Assembly (NCBI GenBank): GCA_027924585.1
Contig: BSBM01000461.1
Location: 4,152,501 to 4,216,500, forward strand
Length of the DNA: 64,000 nt
Reading direction: 5' to 3'
Source: Larix kaempferi
Lineage: Eukaryota; Streptophyta; Pinopsida; Pinales; Pinaceae
Part shown: in pieces, positions 27,454 through 38,177 of the stretch
Numbering within the stretch: the first letter of the stretch is position 1
Layout: the number at the start of each line of letters is the position of its first letter
Program-made: the position numbers and the translations under genes
The notes under the pieces: model-generated
Databases searched by the model: none
What the model saw: the letters and a program-made list of their open reading frames with translations, nothing else
What the model was told of the DNA's origin: nothing

Positions 27454-27642
27454 TTAGAATGGTTTTAGGCAGTGACATGTTTTGTCTTTGTGTGATAAGA
27501 TTGCTTTGGAATCTCCACAGTTTTCAATAACAAGTTGAGATGGGCTCACGATGGATACCACATCTGTTGAACCCATGTTCTCTGGTGCAATTGGATGGAT
27601 TATCACAGCTTCCATTTGGACACATCCCTCCCACTGCCACAT
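27454..27642 (-). pseudogene. PP2C-type protein phosphatase fragment, copy 1
   Basis: A 62-codon minus-strand frame contains MGSTDVVSIVSPSQLVIENC followed by GDSKAIL, which matches the conserved GST-A-hydrophobic ... ANCGDSRA core of PP2C phosphatases. The aspartate of the GDS motif, which helps hold the active-site metals in the family, is present; the usual Ala before Asn is Glu. The match starts about six codons before MGST and dies soon after GDSKAIL, about the size of one internal exon. No other PP2C domain part is adjacent. Confidence 0.72.
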
Positions 27643-28048
27643 CTATTTTCATGATGAAGGTACCCCAATTCTTGCTTCTGCAGTTTGTATTGAAAGAAGG
27701 CTTTCTTTATGAAACTCTGGTTCAAAAATCACAGCATAGGCCTAAAGATTCCCAATCCAGAAGCACACTTTCTGCTGTGAGTCCTTGGATATGACACATC
27801 CCTCATCTCTCCAGAAGCATAATTTTTTCTTATACTTTGAGTACAACATGGAAATCACATTATGTATATACTGAATTAAACTGGAAGTTAACTTACTTGT
27901 TCATCACTTTGTCAATCTGAAATTCCATTTGCATCATAATATAGAATTGAATACCTTTTGCTGCATATGCAGGATTCTTCCATGTTTCATATGGAGGATT
28001 TTAAATGACTCCGGATTTGAATATAATTTATGAAATGGTGGTATTTAC

Positions 28049-28237
28049 TTAGAATGGTTTTATGCAGTGACATGTTTTTTCTTTGTGCGATAATGCTGCT
28101 TTGGAATCTCCACAGTTTGCAATAACAAGTTGAGATGGGCTCACAATGGATACCACATCTGTTGAACCCACGTTCTCTGGTGTAATTGGATTGATTATCA
28201 CATCTTCCATTTGGACACATCCCTCCCACTACCACAT
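28049..28237 (-). pseudogene. PP2C-type protein phosphatase fragment, copy 2
   Basis: The equivalent of copy 1 shifted by 595 bp: VGSTDVVSIVSPSQLVIANC then GDSKAAL. Here the residue before Asn is Ala, as in functional PP2C enzymes, so this copy is closer to the ancestor at that site. An in-frame TAG replaces a glutamine codon near the upstream end. Confidence 0.7.
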
Positions 28238-28437
28238 CTATTTTCATGATGAAGGTACCCCAATTCTTGCTTCTGTAGTTTGTATTGAAAGAAGGCTTTC
28301 TTTATGAAACTATGGTTCAAAAATCACAGCATAGGCCTAAAGATTCCCAATCCAGAAGCAGATTTTATGTTGTGAGTCCTTGCATATGACACATCCCTCC
28401 TCTCTCCAGTGTTAGCACACTTGATTCCTTATGGTGG

Positions 28438-28572
28438 TATGATAGCTAACCTATCCTTCACTCAAAGGAAATTCAAATAAATAACATAGATTTTAAATAT
28501 AAGAAAATTTTATTAATGTCAAACAAGTGATAACAAACAGGCCCATGGGACTTTGGAATAAAATATTACCAA
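28438..28572. repeat. Dispersed direct repeat, copy 1
   Basis: Shares about 130 bp with 30502-30636, including AGCTAACCTATCCTTC and a 3' part that is nearly identical (GATAACAAACAGGCCCATGG onwards). Also, TTATGGTGGTATGATAGCT just before it (about 28428) recurs at about 30043. It is part of a larger repeated unit from which some 440 bp is missing in this copy. Confidence 0.75.
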
Positions 28573-30501
28573 CAACTAGTAGTGATTATATTGTCCATCA
28601 AAATTGTGTCCATTGGATGCATACTAATGTGTCTATGAGTTATTGGAGCTAAATTACCATTGTTGTTGTGATTGTGCTTGTAGTGCATAGAGCATGGGTC
28701 TTGGAATACTAATAGTGTATAGGTCATGTGAAGGTTGTTATGCATAAAGAGGTGTTATATATATGGTGCAAGTTTCATTATTCATGTTAGGAATTACTCA
28801 CCTAATTCATAAATACATTTAAATTGTATTTTATTACATATGACCTATTTCTCACTATATCACATTACAACATTAATCATATACATAAAAAATCGTAATT
28901 TTCTTCCTCAAAAAGAGTACAAAATTACATTGAGTATATATCTGCATAGCAAATATTCTGTATAGAGTCTGTAGACTTCTGGGTAGATCATTTTAGGTGA
29001 TATCATAAGAGAAGTGTATCATAAGAGTTCACTATCTATCAACCTTTTCCAAATTTCCTTATATTGATGTTCATCCATACCAAAATTCTTTGAAGATTTC
29101 TCTGTCCTACTCCCCGATAGGGAAACAAGTATATAATGTTACATTTTGTAACAAAAAACCCAAAAAATTAAAAATTGTCCATCATTGTACTATTGATGTT
29201 CATATACATAAAATTCATTACTCAAATAAAATAATAATGACAATCTCTAACAAAAAGGAAAAATAAGATACAAATCTAGCATAACAATTCCTATCTCATT
29301 CTTCTCATTTCCACAAGTGGGAACTTAGGTAATATGTTGGGGTGGTGGTGGAGTGATAGACTAGGGGTGGAAATAAAGTGTAGAGGGATGGATGAGAAAA
29401 GGGGTAAGGGGTGTAAGGGAAACATATGTGAGGGGGATGGATCATATGGCCATAAATGGAGGTTTTCTGGTTTAATTCTGTCTTGAACCATAGCTCTGAA
29501 TGGGGTGTATCCTGACATTCTTTCAAAAACAAATGCATTGATGCAGATGAGTTGGCAGTGCTTAGTTTTGGAAACAAATAATCAATGGATGCATCTTAAG
29601 GTTTCAATAGTTTGCTACTTATTCATATTTGTCTATATGTTGGAAAAGTTCATTTTGTTTGGCATGATGATATGTACATCTTTTGTGGCATTCCTATACG
29701 TGAGGAACCATTACACTCAATTAATGTCGAGGAATCCAAATGCTTTCAAATTTTTATTCTAATAACCAATAATGATTTAGATTTACAATGTAGGCTTGAT
29801 GATTGAAATAGCAAATTGCACATAGTATTCAGAAGACAAGTTTGAAGAGATCAGATAATTTTATCTATGTACACTAGATGACCACAGGATAGATCAATAG
29901 GACTCCCAACTACAACGATGTCATTACAAAGCAGGAGAACTAAAAGTGGCTGGAATGATTAAAACACTTGGTATGATAGAAAACCCTTGGTATCAAAACA
30001 CTTGGTATCATTCCAACCACTCTGAGACGAGGGTTTTCTTATGGTGGTATGATAGCTTAAGAAAAAGAACATATGAATTCCAATTTGTCTTCATTGTATA
30101 GACTACAGAGTTGCTTTTCTTGAATCTTTGGAGGAGCTACTTAGTAGATACTGCACAAGCGGTTTGTTGAGGTTCATGCATTCCCAACATAACTATTGGA
30201 ACCTGAAGAGTAGTTGCAGCTGATAAATTCTTGTGAAACTAAATGAATTGTAAATATTAGGCATATTACTTGGAGGGAAAGATACATCCAGTATTGGGCC
30301 AATGATTTGAGCTAGGAAATTATATTGTTTCCAAACCCATATCCACTAGATTTTGAATTGCATTGTTCGTGAAGGTGTCAATATTGTGCTAACTCCACAA
30401 TGTTACTAAGAAACGTTAGTGTTGTCAATCAAGAAGCACAAGGTGAATTACAATCTTGTAAATAAAAAAATACACTCTAGAGCTAACATGTTGGTTCATT
30501 C
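28573..30501. other. Spacer without recognised gene
   Basis: Nothing supported. Frames at 29291-29577 (minus) and 29505-29806 (plus) are low-complexity or lack domain signals. Confidence 0.4.
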
Positions 30502-30636
30502 AATAGCTAACCTATCCTTCGCTCAAAGGCAATTCACATAAATAACATATATCTTAAAGATAATATAATCTTATTAATGTAAAACAAGTGATAACAAACA
30601 GGCCCATGGGACTTTGGAATAAAATATTACCAATAT
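30502..30636. repeat. Dispersed direct repeat, copy 2
   Basis: Partner of 28438-28572. The sequence after it (30637-31120) has no counterpart downstream of copy 1, so copy 2's right edge at about 30636 marks the end of the shared unit. Confidence 0.75.
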
Positions 30637-31120
30637 GCTATGGGAGTGCAAGGGCCACTTCTATATAAAGACAAAAAGAAGGTAGAATCTAACTTTAATA
30701 TCTAGTGAAGAAAGTGTCGGTGGGAAACATGGAATGCTAAAGGGAAAAGGCAAAAGAAGTGCAAAATTAATGGCTCTCCGGGATGGCATGCAGCACCGTA
30801 TGCCAAGAAGGAGGCCTTTAACTTTGTTGTAATGCGAAGATTATGTTTTACAATTCAGATTTGGTATTATCCCCGTCATACTTCAATCCGTAGTGTATAT
30901 TTTTACAATGTGGCTGCTTATGAATGTTTTCTCAGATTTTAATTTGAAAAATTCAGTCCCCAACTAGAAATTCAGCCATTTTTCTCAAACGTATTGTCAA
31001 TGGCATTCCAATGACACCAATCTTTGGCCTCCATCACCTCCCTTCCAAAATAAAAGAGAAAAAAGGGAAAAGGAAATAATCTGTCCATTTCACTTCATTT
31101 TCCTATGTATCACTTGAACA

Positions 31121-31125
31121 ATCTA
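31121..31125. repeat. Target site duplication ATCTA, left
   Basis: Identical to 38173-38177 and directly abuts the LTR start. Confidence 0.93.
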
Positions 31126-31815
31126 TGTTGATGTATATGTAACTTCAGAATGTATTTCACATATATGTATATTGTATTCCTATAGAGATGTTATTATTCC
31201 TTTATACGGAAGTGGTTGTATTCCTATAGAGATGTTATTATTCCTCTATACGGAAGTGTCGTCATTTATATTGTAAGTATCGTAACTTATACTTGATGGG
31301 TTATTAGACCACCTTGTTGGGGTCGACCCTGTATAAGTCATGTGGGTCAAAGGGTTATTAGACCAGCCTATTGGGGGTCGGACATGTGGGTCAAAGGGTT
31401 ATTAGACCACCCTATTGGGGGTCTACCCAGTAAGCATTATGTTAAGTGGTTAAGTTGAGGCCGACCTAGTTGAGTAAAGGTCAAGTCAAGTTAGTGTATA
31501 AATAGAGAGTGTGTCTCTCTCATTTTGCACATTCTATTCTCTCACTCACACTGTGGAGAGTGGCGCACTTATGGAGGAGGAGGCTCTTCTACTAGGAGAA
31601 GACTATCTCTTGTATTCTGGTTGTATCATTTCTCTATCTATCTCTGAGGAAATTATTGGGGTTTTTCACCTTTATGGTTTTCCCCAAGTAAAATCTTTGT
31701 CTCTTGTGTGCTTGCATTATTGTGTCCATGATTGATATGCTGTAGATTTCCTGTACATGTTGTTCTCTCAATTAATACCCTAGATCATATTGAAGTAAAT
31801 TCTGAAAATTTAACA
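31126..31815 (+). repeat. 5' LTR of copia element
   Basis: Contains three successive copies of a GGGTTATTAGACCA(C/G)C motif (31310-31415), a duplicated CTATAGAGATGTTATTATTCC block (31182-31240), and the promoter described separately. A 74-codon frame at 31511-31735, repeated in the other LTR, is a leader-region frame and is not taken as a gene. Confidence 0.95.
31497..31506 (+). promoter_or_regulatory. TATA box of the copia 5' LTR
   Basis: TATAAATAGA is followed about 15-40 bp later by a CT-rich initiator region (GTGTCTCTCTC). The same box is present in the 3' LTR at 37854-37863, undamaged in both copies, so the LTR promoter may still be usable. Confidence 0.75.
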
Positions 31816-31827
31816 TGGTATCAGAGC
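31816..31827 (+). other. Primer binding site, tRNA-iMet
   Basis: TGGTATCAGAGC, perfect 12/12, directly adjoining the LTR end. Confidence 0.95.
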
Positions 31828-32181
31828 TAGCCTGAAAGAAGGCATGATATGGCATGTATGACACTTATTGCACTTACGATGCTAGGGCTTGATATAGCAA
31901 AAACCAGTCATCGTAGCACTTTCGCTATAAATCCGTTTTGGCAAAGGTTTCGGATCTGAAACTTTTATAGGTCAAATATCAGATCCCCATGTACCTTGTG
32001 TCCAAAGGACAACCTCTAATTCGGTGTACTTTGTCATTTATGATCTGTACAATATAGGGTTTCTGTCTCTTCTAGATCTGAGTCAAAATCAAGTGACCTT
32101 GGGAAAAAGGTCATAACTTGGGCTAGGAAGCTCCAAATGAAATTTCGTAAAAAGTGACAGGTAGTACACAGACGGTACTAT

Positions 32182-32535
32182 CTCAAGAAAATTTTTAAGA
32201 GGCCGAAGTTGAACCCGTGACACGTGGCACGCTGTACAAGTTTGCTCTCCTGTATTATCCCATAAACAGGTCACGTTGCGACACTTGGCATAACTCTCTC
32301 TCAGAGAATCCAATTTAGGTCAGACCTATTGGGATGGAAATATAATAGGTCGGGATAGCTCAAGAAAAATTTTCAAAGGCCGAAGTTGAGCCAGTGACAC
32401 GTGGCACGCTGTACCAGTTCGATCTCCTGTATTATCCCATAAACAGGTCACGTTGCGACACATGGCATAACTCTCTCTTAGAGAATCCAATTGAGGTCAT
32501 ACCTGTCGAGATGAAAAGATAACAGGTCAGGCTAT
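32182..32535. repeat. Tandem duplication in the copia leader, period 177 bp
   Basis: Two copies start CTCAAGAAAA at 32182 and 32359 and share GACACGTGGCACGCTGTAC and ATTATCCCATAAACAGGTCA. They contain the palindromic G-box-like core CACGTG, so the duplication doubles a potential bZIP/bHLH site. A second, more diverged pair follows (period about 161 bp, anchors GACCACGGCTGG at 32696 and 32857). Confidence 0.85.
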
Positions 32536-32869
32536 ATCAGGAAAAAATTTCAGACCCTTTGGATAAAAAATTTTGGAGTTACACTAGAAACAATCAGGTA
32601 CATATTTCTGTCAAAACAGAATTATTTTTTAGTACCTTCATTCATGGCTTCCGGAATTTAGGGCTTTGGAGAAAGTTGAAATTTTTGTAATCGGAGACCA
32701 CGGCTGGATGCTACTCATCAAAATCTAAATTTAGAGACCAGGATCATATTTTTTGGTTGGGTAGAAGGCCGGGCTTGATCAAACCCCAGTTCGGGACTTT
32801 GATCGGAAAGATGGAAAATTAGGGCTTCTACAAAAATTGGAATTTTGGAAATATGTGACCACGGCTGGA

Positions 32870-34888
32870 AGCTCCTCAGAAAAATCAAACATTTGTGTTT
32901 TGAATCAAATATTTTGGTTGGGTGAAGCTTCGGGAGACTCAAACCCTAATTCAGGGTCCTCCCCAGTGAATCCAGAAATCTAAAAGGCAATTTTGAGGGG
33001 TGAAAATTTGCAGTTTTCAAATTCTGAATTTACCAACTTGATCAGCTCATCAAGGCGCATATTTCTATCCTTTCGGAAGTTTGAAATTCAAAGTTTGAAT
33101 TTTTGGGGTTTCTTTGACAAACCCTAATCCAACTCCAGGTCCAGTTCTTGGAAATCAAGTGGATTGGGTTAATCCTAGAAGAAGATGGATTGGTCACCTG
33201 CATAAGTGAAGAAGTTCCTGTCTCAGAGGGAGATGAGGCTAAGGCCTTCCATAAGAAGATTACAAGCAATCTTGACAGGTATGGCTTACATGTATGTTTC
33301 ATGGTTAAGTTTATCATATGTTTGTCTTCATATCATTACAGTACAATCTTGATTAATTACTGGACTTGTCGTATCACCTTAATAGAAGATATTCATTGAT
33401 TAAGGTTTTGACACTTATGATTGTACTAATGCATTATGATGTTGTATGAAGTTTATGTTGTTTGCTAACACAAAAGGTACACCAAGAAAGTCAAATCATG
33501 TTCTACTTCAAGAACATATGCTCATGGTGACATGAAGACAAAGATTCATCCATTGTCATGGATCACATAGAAGATCTACTTTCGAGGTATGTATAACTTG
33601 GTTCTACTTATGAGACATGCAGGTTACTAGCACAAGTCACTAAAGAGAGCCAGAAGACATTATGTTGGTATGTTAGACATAACTAGCTAGCATGCTAATC
33701 CAGGTATGTTTTTCCTATATCAAGCTAGAATCCTACCTTGTGTTAGGATCTTATACTATTGTGTTGTTGATAATGATTATTCATGAAGTCATAGGTTTGA
33801 ATAATCATGGTTGTATGCATATTATGTTTCTTACCATAATTGATGATATGACTAACCAGAAGAATCATGAAGGTATAGGTTTGAATAATCACGGGTTTTA
33901 TGCATATTATATCTCTTATCTTGATTGATGATTCAACTAACCAGAAGAGTCCTATGATCAAGTAAGAATATGTACGAGTAAAAGAAGACTTCCCTGAAAC
34001 CTTGAATACTAATGTTTATTATCTGTGAATGATCATGAATATACATGTTTAAGATTATTGTGTTTTGATAGTATTAAGATTATACTAATAAATGTGTGAT
34101 TATGTATGAGATCTCAAGGATAACACAATGATGATACTAATAAGCATGCATAGTGATTAAGGATGGATGTAAGTTCAAGAACAGGTAATCCAGGAAGCAA
34201 AGATCAAGATGGAGCACACTCTAGTTGTTCCTGCAAGAAAGCAAAGGAGCACACTTCAGTAGTTTCTGCAAGGATGCAGATATTCAGAGGGAGTTGACCA
34301 CTTCTCACAATCCACGTAAGAATGGAGTTGTAGTAAAGAAGCAAATACTGAGAGGGAGTCAACCCAACAAACAAACAAAGATAAGTATTTGAATTGTCAT
34401 TACTTGCATATTTTATTGTTTAAATAATATTGTTCAATAATGTATATACTGATGTTCCTAGAATTAGGTTGTGTATTATGCATATTAGAATAGTTGCATT
34501 GATGAACAGTATACTACTAATATGCATGGGTAAGTGGCCTATGGCACTGTACAACATTCCATTGCTACTTATCTAGAATGAAACCTCTTTGCTGACATGT
34601 TGGGAGTTGTGCACACTCTTAACAATGTTCTGGTAGAGATTGGAAGGCATCTAGAAAGTTACGGGATATGGATAAATGTTGTATTGAAGCATTGGCTAAG
34701 ATAATTGCATGACTGTATGACATATTTCTTTATGTGTAAGAATTTGTTCTGAAAACTATGAGATGTTTTCTAATCATGCAATTTAACTTGTTGTGTAGGA
34801 AAGATCATATGCCATCACCTACAAAAGAAGAACTACAACATTTGTTCAGCAACAAAATTATCTATTGAAGATATTGAAGTTCCCAGGA
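32870..34888. other. Copia interior, gag/protease/integrase region not recognisable
   Basis: This is where gag, protease and integrase should lie. A stretch near 33170-33275 reads EEVPVSEGDEAKAFHKKI in one frame but carries no family signature. Otherwise frames are closed and no CCHC knuckle, DSG protease motif or HHCC integrase finger was seen. Confidence 0.5.
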
Positions 34889-36028
34889 TATGGGAAGAAT
34901 GCCATGATCCGTCGATCATGAAGAATGATGTTTGGGATGTAGTCCCAAGACCTGGAGGGAAGTTTATTATGAATTCCATATGGATCTATCAAGATCAAGC
35001 ATGCTGCAGATGGCAGCATAGAGAAATATAAAAGTGATGAAATAGAAGATACACCAGATGGATTTCAAGACAGCTTTCTTGAATGGTGTAGTTGAAGAAG
35101 AAGTGTATGTGGAGCAGCCACTTGGTTCTGAGACACATGACAGGGAGTCATATATGTGCAGAATTTGGGTATGATGCACCACTTTCTAAGTATGGAGGTG
35201 TGGCAGAGTGCAGATGGAATCTTCCTTGGACAAGGGAAGTATGCAGTAGAGATCCTGAAGAGGTTCGAGATGATGGACTGCAAGGCTATGGCATCGAACC
35301 TGAAGCTTCTATGTGATGCTTCATCTGAGCCAGCTGATGTCACTATGTATCATTAGATGATTGGGTCCTTGATGTACCTGACGAACATGAGACCAGATAT
35401 TTGCTTTACGATGAACACATTGAGCCAGTTCCTTATAGATCCGAGGAGTGTTCACCTGGTTGCTGTAAAGCATATTCTAAGGTACCTGAAAGGTACAGTG
35501 GATTATGGGCTCAAGTATGAATCGAATCAAAAGTTTAACATGCAAGGTTATGTTGATTCAGATTGGGCAGATAGTGCTGCAGATAGGAAGAGCACATCTC
35601 GGTGCTGCTTCAGTATGGGATCAAGTGTGATCTCTTGGTTGAGCAGGAAGCAGTCCTGCGTAGCACTGAGTACAACTAAGGTAGAGTATGTTGCAGCCTA
35701 TTCAACTAGTTTTGAGGCAGTATGACTACGGAAGCTACTGTCTGAGTTATTTGATTTCCTGTTGGATGCTACTGGTATCTTTTGTGATAACCAGAGTTGT
35801 GTGAAGCTGTCCGAGAACCCAGTGTTTCATGATAGGTTGAAACACATAGAGTTTAAATATCACTATATTAGGGATATGGTGCAGAGAGGAGCTGTGAAGC
35901 TCCTGTACATTGCGACGGACGAGCAGATTGCAGATGTGCTAACAAAGCCACTAGCCAGGGTGAAGTTCGAGTACTTCAGGGAGAGGCTTGGTGTTCTTCA
36001 GATTGATGACACTTCGAGGAAGAAGTGA
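34889..36028 (+). pseudogene. Copia pol remnant: reverse transcriptase pieces and RNase H
   Basis: Reads in order as copia reverse transcriptase: the entry segment (NDVWDVVPRP, 34889-34970), a frame break, KHAADGSIEKYK, a jump to MDFKTAFLNG with the first catalytic Asp (35040-35100), then VYVEQPLGSETHDRESY. The fingers/palm centre with the YVDD box is missing: the text passes at 35156 directly to MHHFLSMEVWQ. From 35156 one frame runs to TGA at 36026-36028, interrupted only by TAG (35354) and TGA (35723). It holds IGSLMYLTNMRPDICF, YVDSDWADSAADRKSTSRCC, ALSTTKVEYVA, FCDNQSC and HIEFKYHYIRDMV, a nearly full-length RNase H. The loss is a clean deletion rather than diffuse decay. Confidence 0.92.
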
Positions 36029-36139
36029 TGGACACATTTGTAGAAGCCATTCCAAGCATGTTGGAAGGAGGATCCTTCACATGGCTATGGATGTAAGCGC
36101 TGGATGATGAGCATCAAGACGATGCTCTAGTTACTGCTC

Positions 36140-36640
36140 TATATACGCATCATGTTGGATGCTCGATATGTTTAGTTGGATCATTTATATATGTACGTAT
36201 CATGTTGGATGTTGGATATGATCAGTTGGATCATTTATATGTATATGTATGTACGCATCATGTTGGATGCTGGATATGATCAGTTGGATCATTTGTATGT
36301 ATTTTGTATATGCATCATGTTGGATGCTTGGACCATGTATCTGTATATGTATCAGGTGGATCATGTATGGTGATATGTATCATGTATTTGTATTTGTATC
36401 AGGTGGATACACTGTATGATCAGGTGGATAATGTATGATGATATGTATCAGGTAGATACTTGGTATGCATCAGGTAGATGCATTGTATCATCAGGTGGAT
36501 CATGGATGACGAGCTTAAGGATGTTGCTCCAGATGACATGCAGCAGGATGTTGCAGTGATAATGATCAGGATGATCATGTGTACATCAGGATGATGTATG
36601 GTGAGTGTCAGGTGGATACTCTATGGCCGTGGATCAGGTT
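36140..36640. repeat. Tandem repeat array A in copia 3' untranslated part
   Basis: Units of 51-57 bp starting (G/T)CATCATGTTGGATG at about 36148, 36199, 36256 and 36313, then a degenerate continuation built of TATCAGGTGGAT(C/A)-like words. The whole is a chain of GGAT and CATCA words. Confidence 0.85.
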
Positions 36641-36649
36641 GTGCAGATG

Positions 36650-37235
36650 AGCATATAATTTGGCCCTGGGAGATTTGCAGATAGTCTTTCGAGGTTTTTC
36701 CTATGGCATATAATTTGGCCCTGGGATATCTGGCAAATGCTCTTTTGAGGTTTTGCTCTGGGAGGACATATAATTTGGCCCTAGGAGATCTGTAGATAGT
36801 CTTTCGAGGTTTTTCCTATGGCATATAATCTGGCCCTGGGATATCTGGTAGATGCTCTTTCGAGTTTTTGTCCTATGGCATATAATATGTCCCTGGGAAA
36901 TCCGATAGGTTGAGCTGTGTGCTCATAATAAGTCCTGGGATGCTCTTGTGAGATTTTGTCATGACCACATATAATCTGTCCCTATGAGATCCTATAGGTA
37001 GAGTTGTGTGCTCGTAACAGCCTGGGATGCTCTTGTGAGGTTTTGTGGTGACCACATATAATCTGTCCCTGGGAGATCCTATAGGTAGAGTTGTGTGCTC
37101 GTAACAGCCTGGGATGCTCTTGTGAGGTTTTGTGGTGAGGTCACATATAATATGGCCCTGGGAGATCCTATAGGTAGAGTTGTGTGCTTGTAACAACCTA
37201 GGATGCTCTTTCGAGGTTTTGTGATGCACGTAATA
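36650..37235. repeat. Tandem repeat array B in copia 3' untranslated part
   Basis: At least eight copies of a unit starting CATATAAT(T/C)TGGCCCTGGGA or a close variant, at about 36652, 36707, 36770, 36821, 36878, 36968, 37055 and 37144. Spacing is 51-63 bp in the first half and about 88 bp in the second, where CTATAGGTAGAGTTGTGTGCTC is added. The long minus-strand frame 36873-37229 is a by-product of this array. Confidence 0.9.
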
Positions 37236-37470
37236 AGTCCTGAGGATTCCATAGTATGGCTAGTGATGACGAAGACCTGCAGGTGGAGGGCCTACATCTA
37301 GTATGAAAAAGGACTGGCTCTGTAGAACTTCCTATGACGAGTAGATTCAGAGATTGATTGAGATAGCAGTAGCAGTGACGATGATGATGACTCGATGACG
37401 ATTATCCAGTGACGATGATCCAGAGAAGATGACTTGTGCTAGAAGACCTGTGTCGAGAAATCCCTTCCTA

Positions 37471-37482
37471 GTTAAGAGGGAG
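37471..37482 (+). other. Polypurine tract of copia element
   Basis: GTTAAGAGGGAG directly precedes the 3' LTR, as expected for plus-strand priming. Confidence 0.9.
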
Positions 37483-38172
37483 TGTTGATGTATATGTAAC
37501 TTCGGAATGTATTTCACATATATGTGTATTGTATTCCTATAGAGATGTTATTATTCCTCTATACGGAAGTGGTTGTATTCATATAGAGATGTTATTATTC
37601 CTCTATATGAAAGTGTCGTCATTTATATTGTAAGTATCGTAACTTATACTTGATGGGTTATTAGACCACCTTGTTGGGGTCAGCCCTGTATAATTCATGT
37701 GGGTCAAAGGGTTATTAGACCAGCCTATTGGGGGTAGGCCATGTGGGTCAAAGGGTTATTAGACCACCCTAGTGGGGGTCGGCCTAGTCAACATTATGTT
37801 AAGTGGTTAAGTTGAGGCCGACCTAGTTGAGTAAAGGTCAATTCAAGTTAGTGTATAAATAGAGAGTGTGTCTCTCTCATTTTGCACATTCTATTCTCTC
37901 ACTCACACTGTGGAGAGTGGCGCACTTGTGGAGGAGGAGGCTCTGCTACTAGGAGAAGACTATCTCTTGTATTCTGGTTGTATCATTTCTCTATCTATCT
38001 CTGAGGAAGTTTTTGGGGTTTTTCACCTTTATGGTTTTCCCCAAGTAAACTCTGTGTCTCTTGTGTGCTTACATTATTGTGTCCATGATTGATATGTTGT
38101 AGATTTGCTGTACATGTTGTTCTCTCAGTTAAGATCCTAGATCAGATTGAAGTAAATTCTGAAAATTTAACA
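37483..38172 (+). repeat. 3' LTR of copia element
   Basis: Same length as the 5' LTR with substitutions only. The target duplication ATCTA follows at 38173-38177. Confidence 0.95.
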
Positions 38173-38177
38173 ATCTA

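Larger units (their letters stand above)
27239..28409. repeat. Two-copy tandem duplication, period 595 bp
   Basis: Copies run 27239-27814 and 27834-28409, separated by 19 bp. Registration stays at exactly 595 bp at every anchor checked (ACTTTGAGTACAACATGG, the minus-strand stop TTA, GTCCTTG.ATATGACAC), so there is almost no insertion or deletion between them. Each carries the same antisense PP2C-like segment. Confidence 0.92.
31126..38172 (+). mobile_element. Ty1/copia LTR retrotransposon, structurally complete, pol defective
   Basis: 7047 bp element with 690 bp LTRs (31126-31815, 37483-38172) that both begin TGTTGATG and end TTAACA, flanked by the 5 bp target duplication ATCTA (31121-31125, 38173-38177). 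It has a perfect tRNA-Met PBS and a purine tract before the 3' LTR. Hand counting gives about 31 substitutions and no indels between the LTRs (4-5%), so it is older than the gypsy element at the left of the window. Pol order (reverse transcriptase then RNase H, with no integrase after it) marks it as copia. Gag, protease and integrase are not recognisable, and the reverse transcriptase has lost its centre, so it could only have moved with proteins supplied in trans, or decayed after insertion. Confidence 0.95.

Noticed and set aside
31511-31735. 74-codon frame present in both copia LTRs (also 37868-38092)
   Set aside because: It lies in the transcribed LTR leader, has no domain, and is duplicated only because the LTR is duplicated. 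The two versions differ at several residues with no sign of constraint.
36873-37229. 118-codon minus-strand frame with internal repeats
   Set aside because: It is the antisense of tandem array B; repeats free of stops in one frame give long chance frames.
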